This document shows positions 1 through 10,343 of a DNA stretch of 64,000 nt, one piece after another (the stretch's first letter is position 1; each line of letters opens with the position of its first letter). The position numbers and the translations under genes are program-made. The notes under the pieces were generated by a model, which was not told where the DNA came from, did not search any database, and saw only the letters and a list, made by a program, of their open reading frames with translations. Source of the stretch: Mycobacterium kyogaense (GTDB taxonomy: Bacteria > Actinomycetota > Actinomycetes > Mycobacteriales > Mycobacteriaceae); NCBI RefSeq assembly GCF_003254575.1, contig NZ_QJUA01000020.1:1-64000 (forward strand). Reading direction: 5' to 3'.

Positions 1-237
1 CGTATCCGCTATGGCGGACCCTCACCGGTTACGCCGAGGCTAGCTTGGCACCCGGCCCTTCGCCTCCACGGCAGCCCGAACGACGCCAGATAACCCACAC
101 CGAGGTTGCATAAGTCAGCGTGGGCGCCAGGCACCCGGCCCTCAACTCGGCAGCACCACCGACCACAGAAATCACGCCCCGCCCCGAGGCGTCGACCCAC
201 TACGGCCTCCACACCCCTTGACTCGACCTACAGCCAG

Positions 238-1341
238 CTAGCCCAGCCGCGTCATCCAGCCGTGGGTGTCGGCGAAGGTGCCGCGCTGGATGCCGGTCAG
301 CGTGTCGCGCAGCGCCATCGTGATCTCGCCCGGTTCACCGTCGGCGATCGTGAACTCGCCGTCGCTGTGCTTGACGTGAGACACCGGGGTGATGACGGCG
401 GCGGTGCCGCAGGCGAACACCTCGGTGATCTCGCCGGCGGCGGCCTTCTTCTGCCACTCGTCGACATCGATCTTGCGCTCCTCGACCGCGAAGCCGGCGT
501 CAGTGGCCAACTGCAGCAACGAGTTCCGGGTGATGCCGGGCAGCAGCGAACCCGACAGCTCGGGGGTGACCAATCGCGCGGTGCCGCCGCTGCCGAACAC
601 GAAGAACAGGTTCATCCCGCCCATCTCTTCGACGTAGCGGCGCTCGATGGCGTCGAGCCACACCACCTGGTCGCACCCGTGGTCGGCGGCCTCGGCCTGG
701 GCCAGCAGCGACGCCGCGTAATTGCCACCGAACTTCGCTGCGCCGGTACCACCCGGCGATGCCCGCACGTACTCGTGGGACAGCCACACACTGACCGGCT
801 TGATACCCCGCGGGAAGTACGCGCCGGCAGGTGAAGCGATGACCAGGTAGCGGTACCGGTCGGCCGGACGCACCCCCAGCCCCGGCTCGGTCGCGATGAT
901 GAACGGCCGCAGGTAGAGCGACTCCTCACCGCCGGCCGGCGGCACCCACTGTCCGTCGACGGCGATCAGCTGACGCAGCGACTCGAGGAACACCTCGGTC
1001 GGCAGCTCCGGGATCGCGAGCCGGCGCGCCGAGGTCTGCAGCCGCGCCGCGTTGGCCTCCGGCCGGAACGACACGATGGACCCGTCGTTCCAGCGGTAGG
1101 CCTTCAGCCCTTCGAAGATCTCCTGCGCGTAGTGCAGGACGACCGCCGACGGATCGAGTTCGATGGGTCCGTACGGCAGCACCCGCGCGTCATGCCATCC
1201 CTGGTCGACGGTGTAGTCGACCGACACCATGTGGTCGGTGAAGAACTTGCCGAAGCCCGGGTTGCCGAGCACCTGGGCGCGTACCTCATCGCTCGCCGGA
1301 TTCGCAGCGCGATCGACGGTGAACGAGAGGCCTTCAGTCAT
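238..1341 (-). CDS. ilvE: Branched-chain amino acid aminotransferase
   Basis: A 367-aa PLP-dependent fold-type IV transaminase. It moves the amino group between glutamate and the keto acids of leucine, isoleucine and valine, the last step of their synthesis. The segment [16 protein letters not shown] carries the PLP lysine near residue 200, and the [12 protein letters not shown] and TRNSLL stretches are typical of the family. Length matches mycobacterial IlvE. It lies 32 bp downstream of gcvT on the same strand, but a TATACA hexamer about 10 bp before the ATG suggests its own, possibly leaderless, transcript. Family assignment is secure. Confidence 0.95.
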   Translation of the reverse strand: MTEGLSFTVDRAANPASDEVRAQVLGNPGFGKFFTDHMVSVDYTVDQGWHDARVLPYGPIELDPSAVVLHYAQEIFEGLKAYRWNDGSIVSFRPEANAARLQTSARRLAIPELPTEVFLESLRQLIAVDGQWVPPAGGEESLYLRPFIIATEPGLGVRPADRYRYLVIASPAGAYFPRGIKPVSVWLSHEYVRASPGGTGAAKFGGNYAASLLAQAEAADHGCDQVVWLDAIERRYVEEMGGMNLFFVFGSGGTARLVTPELSGSLLPGITRNSLLQLATDAGFAVEERKIDVDEWQKKAAAGEITEVFACGTAAVITPVSHVKHSDGEFTIADGEPGEITMALRDTLTGIQRGTFADTHGWMTRLG

Positions 1342-1350
1342 GCAGGCGAT

Positions 1351-1356
1351 TGTATA
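1351..1356 (-). promoter_or_regulatory. Putative -10 box of ilvE
   Basis: On the minus strand TATACA lies 9 nt before the ilvE ATG. A start 6-8 nt downstream of it would fall within a few bases of the ATG, as in leaderless mycobacterial mRNAs. There is no clear Shine-Dalgarno sequence between the two. Promoter use is inferred. Confidence 0.4.
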
Positions 1357-1373
1357 ACCGCCTGGGAAGGGAT

Positions 1374-2471
1374 TTATCGCGTGCGGGTGTCCACGAACGG
1401 CGGTTTGACCACCTCACACTCGACGGCGCGGCCCCGCACGTCGACCGTGACGCGGGCTCCGTCGGCGACGCCGGCGGCGGTGTCGATGAGCGCCAACGCG
1501 ATACCGACTTTGAGTGTGGGAGAAAACGTTCCGGAGGTGGTGACACCGACGGGGGTGTCGCCGTCGAGCACGGTGAGCTCGCCGCGCAGCACGCCGCGGC
1601 CGACGGCGCGCAGCCCGCGCAGCGTGCGCCGCGGTCCCGCCTCCTTCTCGGCGAGCAGCGCCTCACGCCCCCAGAAGGCGTCTTTCTTCCAGCCGACCGC
1701 CCAGCCGCAGCGCGCCTGCAGCGGTGAGATGTCGCGCGAGAGTTCGTGACCGTGCAGCGGATAACCCATCTCGGTGCGCAGCGTGTCGCGGGCGCCGAGG
1801 CCCGCGAGCTCACCGCCCGCGTCGCGCACCTTCTCGACCAGGGCGTCGAACACCACCGCGGCCTGATCCCAGGTCGGCAGCAGCTCGTAGCCGTGCTCGC
1901 CGGTGTAGCCGGTGCGGCAGACCCGGACGTCGACACCGTCGAACACCGCGTCGGCGTAACCCATGTAGTCCATGTCGGTGGGCAGTCCGAGCCCGCCGAC
2001 CACATCGGCCGCCCGGGGTCCCTGCACGGCGAGCACCGCGCGTGAGCGGTGTTCGTCGGTGACCGTCACCCCGGCGGGTGCGCGCTCGATCAGCGCGGCG
2101 ACGACGTCAGCGGTGTTGGCCGCGTTGGGCACCAGGAAGATCTCGTCGTCGGAGACGTAATAGGCGATGAGGTCGTCGATCACCCCACCGTCGTCGGTGC
2201 AGCACAGCGTGTACTGCGCCTTGCCCGGACCGATGCGGCCCAGGTCGTTGGTGAAGGCGGCGTTGACGTAGTCGGCTGCACCAGGACCGGTGACCAGCGC
2301 CTTGCCCAGATGGCTGACGTCGAACAGGCCGACCGTCGTGCGGGTGGCGGTGTGCTCGGCGACGGTGCCCGCGTAGGACACCGGCATCAGCCAGCCCCCG
2401 AATTCGGCGAAGGTGGCCCCGAGCTCGCGGTGCCGGTCTTCGAGCGGGCCGGTCAACGGTGTGTCACTCAC
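1374..2471 (-). CDS. gcvT: Glycine cleavage system T protein (aminomethyltransferase)
   Basis: A 365-aa folate-dependent aminomethyltransferase. It takes the aminomethyl group from lipoylated H protein, gives methylene-tetrahydrofolate and releases ammonia. The N-terminus ([20 protein letters not shown]), the LFDVSHLGK segment and the C-terminal barrel are typical of GcvT. I place the start at the GTG at 2471 ([14 protein letters not shown]), because upstream in-frame codons would run into the divergent pepB start. Only 40 bp separate the two starts. The other glycine-cleavage genes are not in the window. Confidence 0.93.
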   Translation of the reverse strand: MSDTPLTGPLEDRHRELGATFAEFGGWLMPVSYAGTVAEHTATRTTVGLFDVSHLGKALVTGPGAADYVNAAFTNDLGRIGPGKAQYTLCCTDDGGVIDDLIAYYVSDDEIFLVPNAANTADVVAALIERAPAGVTVTDEHRSRAVLAVQGPRAADVVGGLGLPTDMDYMGYADAVFDGVDVRVCRTGYTGEHGYELLPTWDQAAVVFDALVEKVRDAGGELAGLGARDTLRTEMGYPLHGHELSRDISPLQARCGWAVGWKKDAFWGREALLAEKEAGPRRTLRGLRAVGRGVLRGELTVLDGDTPVGVTTSGTFSPTLKVGIALALIDTAAGVADGARVTVDVRGRAVECEVVKPPFVDTRTR

Positions 2472-2511
2472 GCCGACCCACACTAGTAGGCAGTGGCTAG
2501 GGTGAATCCCC

Positions 2512-4032
2512 GTGAGCACCCCAGCCGGTTACCAGTCCCCTGCCGTCACCGTCGCCAGCGCGCTGCCCAAGCGCAAAGTCGAGTCGTCCGTGCTGATCGT
2601 GCCGGTGGTGAGCGTCGGCGACGAGCCACGGGCCAGCGTGGTCGCCGCGGACCACCTCGACGCGGGTTCGGTGGCCGAGATCGAGGCCGCGCTGGCCGCG
2701 CTCGGCGCCAAGGGCGGCGCGGAACAGGTCACCCGTGTGCCGGTGGCGTCGTTGCCGGTGGGCAGCGTGCTCGCGGTCGGGTTGGGCAAGAGCCGCGACG
2801 AGTATTCGGCCGAGACGATCCGGCGGGCCGCAGGAGCGGCCGCGCGCTCACTCAACGGGGTGGAGTCGGTGCTGACCACGCTGTCGGTGCTGGACACCGA
2901 GGCCGCCGTCGAAGGCCTGATCCTCGGCTCCTACCGCTTCACCGAGTTCCGCAGCGGCAAGACCACCCCCAAGGACGCCGGCCTGCGCAAGATCACCGCG
3001 CTCACCGCGGACACGAAGGCCGCCACCAAGGAGGCCGCGGCCCGCGGTGAGGCCATCGCGACGGCAGTCGCCACGGCCCGCGACTTCGTCAACACCCCGC
3101 CGAGCCATCTCTTCCCAGACGAATTCGCTAAGCGCGCAAAGGCTTTGGGCGAGGATGCCGGCCTCGAGGTGGAGGTGCTCGACGACAAGGCGCTGACCAA
3201 GGGCGGGTACGGCGGCATCATCGGCGTCGGCAAGGGCTCGTCGCGGCTGCCCCGGCTGGTGCGCCTGGCCCACCGCGGCGGCAAGGGCCGCAAGGCCAAG
3301 ACCGTGGCGCTGGTGGGCAAGGGCATCACATTCGACACCGGCGGCATCTCGATCAAGCCGGCGGCGAACATGCACCACATGACCTCCGACATGGGTGGCG
3401 CCGCCGCGGTGATCGCGACCGTCGTGCTGGCGGCCCGCCTCAAGCTGCCGATCGACGTGATCGCGACGGTGCCGATGGCCGAGAACATGCCGTCGGGCAC
3501 CGCGCAGCGGCCGGGTGACGTGTTGACGCAGTACGGCGGCATCACCGTGGAGGTGCTCAACACCGACGCCGAGGGCCGGCTGATCCTGGCCGACGCGATC
3601 GTGCGGGCGTGCGAGGACGAGCCCGACTACCTGATCGAGACGTCGACGTTGACCGGGGCGCAGATGGTCGCGCTCGGTGCGCGTACGCCGGGGGTGATGG
3701 GCAGTGACGAGTTCCGCGACCGGGTCGCCGAGATCTCGCAGTCGGTGGGCGAGAACGGCTGGGCGATGCCGCTGCCCGAGGAGCTGAAGGACGACCTGAA
3801 GTCGACGGTGGCCGATCTGGCGAACGTCAGTGCGTCGCGCAACGCCGGCATGCTGGTCGCGGGCACGTATCTGCGGGAGTTCGTCGCCGACGGGGTGGCC
3901 TGGGCTCACATCGATATCGCGGTGCCGGCCTACAACTCGGGTGGGCCGTGGGGCTACACCCCCAAGGGCGGCACCGGCGTGCCGACGCGCACGATGTTCG
4001 CGGTCCTGGAGGACATCGCAGTCAACGGCTGA
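2512..4032 (+). CDS. pepB: Leucyl aminopeptidase (M17 family)
   Basis: A 506-aa cytosolic metallo-aminopeptidase that removes N-terminal residues, leucine by preference, from peptides. The M17 signature NTDAEGRL is present near residue 350. The metal and active-site region [15 protein letters not shown] lies near residue 270. The C-terminal two thirds is the catalytic domain and the first third the usual alpha/beta domain. The GTG start is divergent from gcvT. The stop codon lies in the first unit of a 15-bp tandem repeat, so two further in-frame TGA codons follow at once. Confidence 0.95.
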   Translation: MSTPAGYQSPAVTVASALPKRKVESSVLIVPVVSVGDEPRASVVAADHLDAGSVAEIEAALAALGAKGGAEQVTRVPVASLPVGSVLAVGLGKSRDEYSAETIRRAAGAAARSLNGVESVLTTLSVLDTEAAVEGLILGSYRFTEFRSGKTTPKDAGLRKITALTADTKAATKEAAARGEAIATAVATARDFVNTPPSHLFPDEFAKRAKALGEDAGLEVEVLDDKALTKGGYGGIIGVGKGSSRLPRLVRLAHRGGKGRKAKTVALVGKGITFDTGGISIKPAANMHHMTSDMGGAAAVIATVVLAARLKLPIDVIATVPMAENMPSGTAQRPGDVLTQYGGITVEVLNTDAEGRLILADAIVRACEDEPDYLIETSTLTGAQMVALGARTPGVMGSDEFRDRVAEISQSVGENGWAMPLPEELKDDLKSTVADLANVSASRNAGMLVAGTYLREFVADGVAWAHIDIAVPAYNSGGPWGYTPKGGTGVPTRTMFAVLEDIAVNG

Positions 4033-4065
4033 GCAGTCAACGGCTGAGCAGTCAACGGCTGAGCA
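4021..4065 (+). repeat. Three perfect 15-bp tandem repeats over the pepB stop
   Basis: GTCAACGGCTGAGCA is repeated three times without change, at 4021, 4036 and 4051. In the pepB frame each unit reads V-N-G-stop-A, so the array supplies three in-frame stops. It sits between the convergent pepB and ephD-like genes. Confidence 0.95.
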
Positions 4066-4082
4066 GTCGGGGTGAAGCAGGG

Positions 4083-5438
4083 TCAGACGAACTTGCCGCC
4101 GCGCGCCCCACTGCGCATCGCCGCCGGGGCGGCGTGTGCGATCGCGTAGACGACGTGTGCCTCCGGTGTGACGGGACGCACCGCCTTCTTCTTGGTCACC
4201 GCGCTGACGATCGCCGCAGCCACTCTCTCGGGACCGTAGCGGCGCACCGCGAAGCCCCGCTTGGCCCGCGCCCGCAGCTTCTCGGCGTCGGCGTTCCTGG
4301 ACTCGGGCAGTGAGAAGCGGGTGGTGTCGACGATGTTGGTGCCGATCACTCCGGGACAGATGGTGGTCACCCCGATACCGGCCGAATCCAGTTCTGCGCG
4401 AAGGCAATCGGAGAACATGAAGACCGCCGCCTTCGACGTGCAGTAGGCGTTCATCATGTTGACCGGCGTGTAGGACGCCATCGAGGCGATGTTGACGATG
4501 TGTCCGCCGGTGCCGCGCTCGACCAGGCGCCGACCGAAGGACCGGCAGCCGTTGACCACGCCGCCGAAGTTGATGTCGAGCACGCGGTCGAACTCGTCGG
4601 CGGGCGTGTCGAGGAAGTAGCCGGCATGCCCGACGCCGGCGTTGTTGATCACGATGTCGGGCACCCCGTGCTCGCCGCAGACCTCCTCGGCGAAGGACTC
4701 CACGGCGGCGGCGTCGGCCACGTCGACGAGGTAGCGGTGCGCGGTCGCACCCACGGCGGCGAGCTGGCGTGCGGTCTCAGCCAGCCCGTCGCCGTCGACG
4801 TCGCTGATCACCAGCTCGGCCCCGTCGCGCGCGAACGCCAACGCGGTCTCGCGGCCGATTCCACTGCCGGCACCGGTGACCGACACCAGCGTGTCGCCGA
4901 ACGGTCGCCGCTCCCGTCGCATCTCGGCGCGTCGCAACTCCCGGGCCGCGGGGGCACCGTCGAGGTGCTCGACGAACTGGCGCACCGCGCGGGCGTACAG
5001 CTCCGGGTGGGTGTCGGGGGCGGGCTGCCCGGTCGCCACCTCGCGCCGCCACAGGCGCGGCAGTGTCGCGGGGAGATCGTCGCGACGGCCGGCCACGCGA
5101 TCCGACGAGACGATCAGCTGCACCGGCACATCGACACGCTGCGCGGGCCCGAACGGGCGCCGCCGACGCCGTCGCCGTTGAACCGGCGGCGACAGCGTCA
5201 CCGACGCGACAGCGGCACCCGGCCGCGTCAGCGCGTCCCACACCGCGGCGACCGCGGGCCCGTGGGCGATCACGTGGACGGGGCGGTCCCCGGTCAGCGC
5301 GGCGGACAGTCCGGCCGGGTCGGTGTGGACGACGCGCGCGCCGTCAAGCAACCCCGCCACGTTCGTCCAGATCTGCGGCGAGTCAGGGTGGGCATGCACC
5401 GCCACGATGGTCGGCCCGTCGGTGTTCACGAGCCGCAC
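4083..5438 (-). CDS. EphD-like fusion: degenerate alpha/beta-hydrolase plus intact SDR
   Basis: A 451-aa protein in the position of M. tuberculosis ephD, whose product joins an epoxide hydrolase to a short-chain dehydrogenase and is known to act on mycolic acid epoxides. Residues from about 178 form a complete SDR: TGAGSGIGRE cofactor loop, NNAGVG, and a catalytic serine and YCTSK pair. The N-terminal part is only about 165 aa against roughly 300 in EphD. It retains a VAVHAHPDSPQIW strand, but the nucleophile elbow reads AHGPAVAAVW with no aspartate, and the cap region is missing. I infer a working reductase with a dead hydrolase remnant. It converges with pepB. Confidence 0.85.
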   Translation of the reverse strand: MRLVNTDGPTIVAVHAHPDSPQIWTNVAGLLDGARVVHTDPAGLSAALTGDRPVHVIAHGPAVAAVWDALTRPGAAVASVTLSPPVQRRRRRRRPFGPAQRVDVPVQLIVSSDRVAGRRDDLPATLPRLWRREVATGQPAPDTHPELYARAVRQFVEHLDGAPAARELRRAEMRRERRPFGDTLVSVTGAGSGIGRETALAFARDGAELVISDVDGDGLAETARQLAAVGATAHRYLVDVADAAAVESFAEEVCGEHGVPDIVINNAGVGHAGYFLDTPADEFDRVLDINFGGVVNGCRSFGRRLVERGTGGHIVNIASMASYTPVNMMNAYCTSKAAVFMFSDCLRAELDSAGIGVTTICPGVIGTNIVDTTRFSLPESRNADAEKLRARAKRGFAVRRYGPERVAAAIVSAVTKKKAVRPVTPEAHVVYAIAHAAPAAMRSGARGGKFV

Positions 5439-5442
5439 GCTA

Positions 5443-5793
5443 CTAGCGGTCCAACTCCTCGCGGGCGGCGCGCTTGCGCTCGATGCGACGGCGCTCGTCG
5501 TAGTCCCGCATGCGCTGCGGATAGCCGACCTTCTGCACGTCGTAGACGGGGATCTTCAAGCGGTCGGACAACTTGCGTGCGCCGGCGTAACCGCCCGCGC
5601 GGCGTCTGGTCCATTCGCCGTCGGCGGCGACGAGCACCACGGTGACGTCGGTGACCGTCGTCTTCGGTTCCACGAAGGCCTCGACACCGACGTGTTCGGC
5701 GACCCATTGCTGCAGGTAGCGCAGATCGACCGCAGGATCGGCACCGGCACGCCCGCCACGACGCCGGCCTTTCAGCGCGTCGAACAGTCCCAC
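5443..5793 (-). CDS. Conserved hypothetical protein, basic C-terminus
   Basis: A 116-aa protein of unknown function, starting VGLFDALKGRRRGG at a GTG preceded by a strong GGAAGGAG site. The middle (residues 20-65) looks like a small alpha/beta fold. The C-terminus is a charged helix rich in Arg and Glu (RMRDYDERRRIERKRAAREE). No signal peptide or membrane segment is seen. It ends 4 bp before the start of the EphD-like gene on the same strand, so the two are probably co-transcribed, and it is divergent from dlaT. Confidence 0.75.
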   Translation of the reverse strand: MGLFDALKGRRRGGRAGADPAVDLRYLQQWVAEHVGVEAFVEPKTTVTDVTVVLVAADGEWTRRRAGGYAGARKLSDRLKIPVYDVQKVGYPQRMRDYDERRRIERKRAAREELDR

Positions 5794-5959
5794 CTGGGGT
5801 CGCTCCTTCCGACTGCCGAACCCCTCGCTTCGATAGTGCCAGAGCGCTCGGTGCACGCGTCTGCGGCGAAACGTCGCATCGGACGTGACAGGATGGGGAA
5901 CCGACACCTCGAGACCGTGAAATCGACCACGAACGACCGTGCAAGGGAGCCACGACACT

Positions 5960-7768
5960 ATGGCCATCTCCGTCCAGATGCCCGCCCTCGGAGAGAGCGT
6001 GACCGAAGGGACTGTCACCCGCTGGCTGAAGCAGGAGGGTGACACGGTCGAGGAGGACGAGCCGCTGTTGGAGGTGTCGACCGACAAGGTCGACACCGAG
6101 ATCCCGTCCCCCGCATCCGGGGTGCTGAAGAAGATCGTGGCTCAGGAGGACGACACCGTCGAGGTCGGCGGCGAACTCGCCGTGATCGGTGACGCCGACG
6201 AGTCCGATGACAGCGGTAGCGACGACGACGGAGCTGACGAGGAGCCGGCCGAGGAGCCGGCCGAAGAGCCCGAGCCCGAGGCCGACGACAGCGCCGACGA
6301 GGAGGAGTCCGCGGACGAGCCGGAGGACAAGCCCGAACCCAAGAAGTCCTCGGGCGGCTCCGGGAAGTCCACACCGGTGCTGATGCCCGAGCTCGGCGAG
6401 TCCGTCACCGAGGGCACCGTGACGCGCTGGCTCAAGGAGGTCGGCGACAGCGTGGAGGTCGACGAGCCGCTCGTCGAGGTCTCCACCGACAAGGTCGACA
6501 CCGAGATCCCCTCGCCCGTGGCCGGCACGCTGCTGTCCATCACCGCCGAGGAGGACGACACCGTCGAGGTCGGCGGTGAGCTGGCCAAGATCGGCGACGC
6601 CAGTGAGGCCGACAGCGAGCCGGAACCTGAGCCGGAGCCGGAGCCGGAACCTGAGCCGGAGCCCGAGCCGGAACCCGAGCCCGAGGCCAAGGAAGAGCCG
6701 AAGCAGGAATCGAAGCCCGAGCCCAAGCCGGAGCCCAAGAAAGAATCCAAGCCCGAGCCCAAGAAGGAACCCGAGAAGGAACCGGAGCCGGCATCGGCCG
6801 GCTCGTCGTCCGGCGATTCGGGTCCCTACGTCACCCCGCTGGTGCGCAAGCTCGCCGGCGAGCACAACGTCGACCTGTCCTCGGTGAAGGGCACCGGCGT
6901 CGGCGGCCGCATCCGCAAGCAGGACGTGCTGGCCGCCGCGGAGGCAGCCAAGAAGCCGGCCGAGGAATCCAAGCCGGCACCCGCCGCCGAGGCGCCCGGC
7001 AAGACGACCACGCCCGCTCCGGCGCCCGAGGGTGCCCTGGCGCATCTGCGCGGCACCACGCAGAAGGCGAACCGGATCCGGCAGATCACCGCGAAGAAGA
7101 CCCGGGAGTCGCTGCAGACGACGGCGCAGCTCACCCAGGTCCACGAGGTCGACATGACCAAGATCGTGGCGCTGCGGGCCAAGGCCAAGGCCGGCTTCAG
7201 CGAGCGGGAGGGCGTCAAACTGACCTACCTGCCGTTCATCGCCCGCGCGGTGATCGACGCGCTGAAGCTGCACCCGAACGTCAACGCCAGCTACGACGAG
7301 GACTCCAAGCAGATCACCTACTACGACGCCGAGCACCTCGGCTTCGCGGTGGACACCGATCAGGGTCTGCTCTCGCCGGTGATCAAAAACGCCGGGGACC
7401 TGTCGCTGGGTGGGTTGGCGCGGGCGATCGCCGACATCGCCGCCCGCGCCCGCTCGGGTGATCTCAAGCCCGACGAGCTGTCCGGTGGCACGTTCACGAT
7501 CACCAACATCGGCAGCCAGGGCGCTCTGTTCGACACCCCGATCCTGGTGCCGCCGCAGGCGGCGATGCTGGGCACGGGCGCGATCGTCAAGCGGCCGCGG
7601 GTCATCGTCGACGAGTTCGGTAACGAGTCGATCGGCGTGCGCTCGGTCAGCTACCTGCCGTTGACCTACGACCACCGCCTCATCGACGGCGCCGACGCCG
7701 GCCGGTTCGTCACGACGATCAAGCGTCGCCTCGAAGAGGGTGCCTTCGAGGCCGACCTGGGGCTGTAG
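5960..7768 (+). CDS. dlaT: Dihydrolipoamide acyltransferase (E2) of 2-oxoacid dehydrogenase
   Basis: A 602-aa E2 core protein. Two lipoyl domains each carry the lipoyl lysine in [14 protein letters not shown] (about residues 35-50 and 170-185). They are joined by acidic linkers, the second a long Glu-Pro/Lys-Pro tract. A peripheral subunit-binding domain ([17 protein letters not shown]) and the catalytic acyltransferase domain follow, ending in [15 protein letters not shown] with the active-site histidine. In M. tuberculosis this protein serves pyruvate dehydrogenase and the peroxynitrite reductase system with AhpD. The ATG at 5960 follows AAGGGAG. The lipB and lipA genes that lipoylate it lie downstream, and aceE (E1) is at the end of the window. 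Confidence 0.95.
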   Translation: MAISVQMPALGESVTEGTVTRWLKQEGDTVEEDEPLLEVSTDKVDTEIPSPASGVLKKIVAQEDDTVEVGGELAVIGDADESDDSGSDDDGADEEPAEEPAEEPEPEADDSADEEESADEPEDKPEPKKSSGGSGKSTPVLMPELGESVTEGTVTRWLKEVGDSVEVDEPLVEVSTDKVDTEIPSPVAGTLLSITAEEDDTVEVGGELAKIGDASEADSEPEPEPEPEPEPEPEPEPEPEPEAKEEPKQESKPEPKPEPKKESKPEPKKEPEKEPEPASAGSSSGDSGPYVTPLVRKLAGEHNVDLSSVKGTGVGGRIRKQDVLAAAEAAKKPAEESKPAPAAEAPGKTTTPAPAPEGALAHLRGTTQKANRIRQITAKKTRESLQTTAQLTQVHEVDMTKIVALRAKAKAGFSEREGVKLTYLPFIARAVIDALKLHPNVNASYDEDSKQITYYDAEHLGFAVDTDQGLLSPVIKNAGDLSLGGLARAIADIAARARSGDLKPDELSGGTFTITNIGSQGALFDTPILVPPQAAMLGTGAIVKRPRVIVDEFGNESIGVRSVSYLPLTYDHRLIDGADAGRFVTTIKRRLEEGAFEADLGL

Positions 7769-7774
7769 ACGACG

Positions 7775-8692
7775 GTGTCGATGCCACCCGATTCGGTCAT
7801 CGCGATCGCGGGTTCATCCGGTGTGATCGGGACGGCGCTGGTCTATGCGCTGCGCTCCACCGATCACCGGGTGATCCGCATCGTGCGGCGCGCCCCCTCC
7901 AACGCCGACGAGGTGTACTGGAACCCCGACACCGGTGAGTTCGACGCGAGCGCCCTTCAGGGCGTGTCGGCCGTGGTCAACATGTGCGGTGTCAACGTCG
8001 GCGAGAAGCGGTGGTCGGGCGCGTTCAAGCAGAGCCTGCGCGACAGCAGGATCGGCCCGACCGAGGTGCTGTCGCGCGCCGTCGTCGACGCGGGGGTCCC
8101 CGTGCTGGTCAACGCCAGCGCCGTCGGCTACTACGGCGACACCGGCTCCCGGCCGGTGGACGAGACGGCCGCGCCAGGGAGCACGTTCCTGGCGCGGCTC
8201 ACCGTGGACTGGGAGGCCGCGACGACGGTCGCCGCCCGGGCGGGCGTGCGCGTCGTCCTCCCCCGCACCGGTCTGGTGATGTCGCCGTCGGGCGGGATGC
8301 TCGGGCGGATTCGGCCGCTGTTCTCGCTGGGGCTGGGCGCGCGGCTGGGCAACGGACGTCAGTACATGTCGTGGATCAGCCTGGAGGACCAGATCCGCGC
8401 GCTGTTGTTCGCGATCACCCACGACGAGCTGGCGGGCCCGGTGAACTTCACCGGCCCGGCGCCGGTCACCAACGCGGAGTTCACCACGGCGCTCGGGCGC
8501 ACGGTGAACCGGCCGACACCGTTCGTGGTGCCCGGGTTCGCGCTGCGCACGGTGCTGGGCGAGTTCGCCGACGAGGGGGTGCTCGGCGGTCAGCGCGCGA
8601 TCCCGGCCGCACTCGAGAACGCCGGCTTCCGGTTCCACCACAACACGATCGGCGAGGCATTGCGGTTCGCCACCGCCGGCAGCCGTGAGTAA
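7775..8692 (+). CDS. TIGR01777-type NAD(P)-binding epimerase (SDR39U1 family)
   Basis: A 305-aa atypical SDR with a nucleotide-binding loop [13 protein letters not shown] at residues 10-22 and a [13 protein letters not shown] segment typical of TIGR01777 proteins. The GTG start lies 6 bp after the dlaT stop; an ATG two codons on is equally possible. The substrate is unknown. The conserved place between dlaT and lipB suggests co-transcription with the lipoate genes but does not prove a role in lipoylation. Confidence 0.85.
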   Translation: MSMPPDSVIAIAGSSGVIGTALVYALRSTDHRVIRIVRRAPSNADEVYWNPDTGEFDASALQGVSAVVNMCGVNVGEKRWSGAFKQSLRDSRIGPTEVLSRAVVDAGVPVLVNASAVGYYGDTGSRPVDETAAPGSTFLARLTVDWEAATTVAARAGVRVVLPRTGLVMSPSGGMLGRIRPLFSLGLGARLGNGRQYMSWISLEDQIRALLFAITHDELAGPVNFTGPAPVTNAEFTTALGRTVNRPTPFVVPGFALRTVLGEFADEGVLGGQRAIPAALENAGFRFHHNTIGEALRFATAGSRE

Positions 8693-8702
8693 CGTCGATT
8701 CC

Positions 8703-9389
8703 ATGGGGTCGATCCGCTCGAGCAGCGACACAGTCGTGGTGCGCAGGCTCGGCACGCTCGACTATCAGACGGCGTGGGATCTGCAGCGGGAGATCGTCGC
8801 GGCCCGGGTCGACGGCGGCCCCGACGAGTTGCTGCTGCTGCAGCATCCGTCGGTGTACACGGCAGGTCGGCGCACGCTGCCCGAGGAACGTCCCGCGGAC
8901 GGCACGCCCGTCGTCGACACCGACCGCGGCGGCAAGATCACCTGGCACGGACCCGGTCAGCTGGTCGGTTATCCGATCGTCGGGCTCGCGGAGCCGATGG
9001 ACGTCGTCAACTTCGTGCGCCGTCTCGAAGAGGCGTTGATCACCGTGTGCGCCGGCTTCGGCCTGCAGACGGGCCGCGTCGAGGGTCGCTCCGGCGTGTG
9101 GCTGGCCGCCGACGGGCCGCGCCCGGAGCGCAAGATCGCCGCGATCGGCATCCGGGTGGCGCGCGGGGTCACCCAGCACGGGTTCGCGCTGAACTGCGAC
9201 TGCGATCTCGGCGCCTACGGCTCGATCGTGCCGTGCGGCATCGCCGACGCGGGTGTCACCTCGCTGACCGCCGAGCTCGGCCGCCGCGTCACCGTCGACG
9301 ACGTCCTCACCCCGGTGGCCGACGCGGTCTGTGACGTGCTCGACGGCCGGCTCCCCGTGGCCGGTCACGCAGTAGCATCGATGCAGTGA
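8703..9389 (+). CDS. lipB: Octanoyltransferase
   Basis: A 228-aa enzyme that moves octanoate from acyl carrier protein to the lipoyl domains of E2 and H proteins. Visible motifs are [16 protein letters not shown], the catalytic lysine in RKIAAIG, and the catalytic cysteine in SIVPCGI. I choose the ATG at 8703 (MGSIRS), since this matches the M. tuberculosis N-terminus; an in-frame GTG at 8685 would overlap the previous gene by 8 bp. Its stop overlaps the lipA GTG as GTGA, which points to translational coupling. Confidence 0.95.
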   Translation: MGSIRSSSDTVVVRRLGTLDYQTAWDLQREIVAARVDGGPDELLLLQHPSVYTAGRRTLPEERPADGTPVVDTDRGGKITWHGPGQLVGYPIVGLAEPMDVVNFVRRLEEALITVCAGFGLQTGRVEGRSGVWLAADGPRPERKIAAIGIRVARGVTQHGFALNCDCDLGAYGSIVPCGIADAGVTSLTAELGRRVTVDDVLTPVADAVCDVLDGRLPVAGHAVASMQ

Positions 9390-10330
9390 GTGTCGATCCC
9401 GGTAACCGCAAACTGCTCCGGCTCGAGGTGCGCAACGCGCAGACGCCGATCGAGCGCAAACCACCGTGGATCAAGACCCGCGCCAAGATGGGCCCCGAGT
9501 ACACCGAGCTCAAGTCTCTGGTCCGCCGCGAAGGCCTGCACACGGTGTGCGAAGAGGCGGGCTGCCCCAACATCTACGAGTGCTGGGAAGACCGCGAGGC
9601 CACCTTCCTGATCGGCGGCGAACAGTGCACCCGTCGCTGCGACTTCTGCCAGATCGACACCGGTAAGCCGGCCGATCTGGACCGCGACGAGCCGCGCCGC
9701 GTCGCCGAGAGCGTGCAGGCGATGGGGCTGCGGTATTCGACGGTGACGGGTGTGGCGCGCGACGATCTGCCCGACGGCGGCGCGTGGCTCTACGCCGAGA
9801 CGGTCCGCCAGATCAAGGCGCTCAACCCGAACACCGGCGTGGAACTTCTCATCCCCGACTTCAACGCCGACCCCGAGCAGCTGGCGCAGGTGTTCGAGAC
9901 GCGGCCGGAAGTGTTGGCGCACAACGTCGAAACGGTGCCCCGCATCTTCAAGCGAATCCGGCCGGCGTTCCGCTACGAGCGCAGCCTGTCGGTGCTGACG
10001 ATGGCCCGCGCAGACGATCTGGTGACCAAGAGCAACCTGATCCTCGGCATGGGTGAGACACCGGAGGAGGTGCGCACCGCGCTGCGCGATCTGCACGACG
10101 CGGGCTGCGACATCGTCACGATCACCCAGTACCTGCGGCCGTCGGCGCGGCACCACCCCGTCGAGCGTTGGGTGCATCCCGACGAGTTCGTCGAGCATCA
10201 GCAGTTCGCCACCGAACTCGGCTTCGCCGGTGTGCTGGCCGGACCCCTGGTCCGCTCGTCGTACCGGGCGGGGAAGTTGTACGCGCAGACAATAGCGTCG
10301 CGGTCCGCGCAACCGACGCCCACGCCATAG
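9386..10330 (+). CDS. lipA: Lipoyl synthase (radical SAM)
   Basis: A 314-aa radical-SAM enzyme that inserts two sulfurs into the octanoyl chain on E2 and H proteins. The radical-SAM cluster motif is [11 protein letters not shown]. The auxiliary cluster cysteines are in [12 protein letters not shown]. The C-terminal [12 protein letters not shown] stretch is typical. The GTG start overlaps the lipB stop by 4 bp. With lipB it completes lipoate assembly for the dlaT product. Confidence 0.97.
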   Translation: MSVDPGNRKLLRLEVRNAQTPIERKPPWIKTRAKMGPEYTELKSLVRREGLHTVCEEAGCPNIYECWEDREATFLIGGEQCTRRCDFCQIDTGKPADLDRDEPRRVAESVQAMGLRYSTVTGVARDDLPDGGAWLYAETVRQIKALNPNTGVELLIPDFNADPEQLAQVFETRPEVLAHNVETVPRIFKRIRPAFRYERSLSVLTMARADDLVTKSNLILGMGETPEEVRTALRDLHDAGCDIVTITQYLRPSARHHPVERWVHPDEFVEHQQFATELGFAGVLAGPLVRSSYRAGKLYAQTIASRSAQPTPTP

Positions 10331-10343
10331 ATATCCTCAACGT

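Noticed and set aside
1..237. Left edge of the window downstream of ilvE
   Set aside because: Contains a 12-bp direct repeat (GGCACCCGGCCC at about 48 and 129) and short frames only; no gene or RNA recognised.
2848..4407. Long minus-strand open frame (519 codons) over pepB
   Set aside because: It is antisense to the conserved pepB, has low-complexity Arg/His-rich translation and no family features. Such frames are common in high-GC DNA.
5426..7675. 749-codon minus-strand frame over dlaT with a Gly/Leu/Arg repeat
   Set aside because: The apparent repeat is the antisense of the Glu-Pro linker of DlaT. The dlaT frame is clearly the real one.
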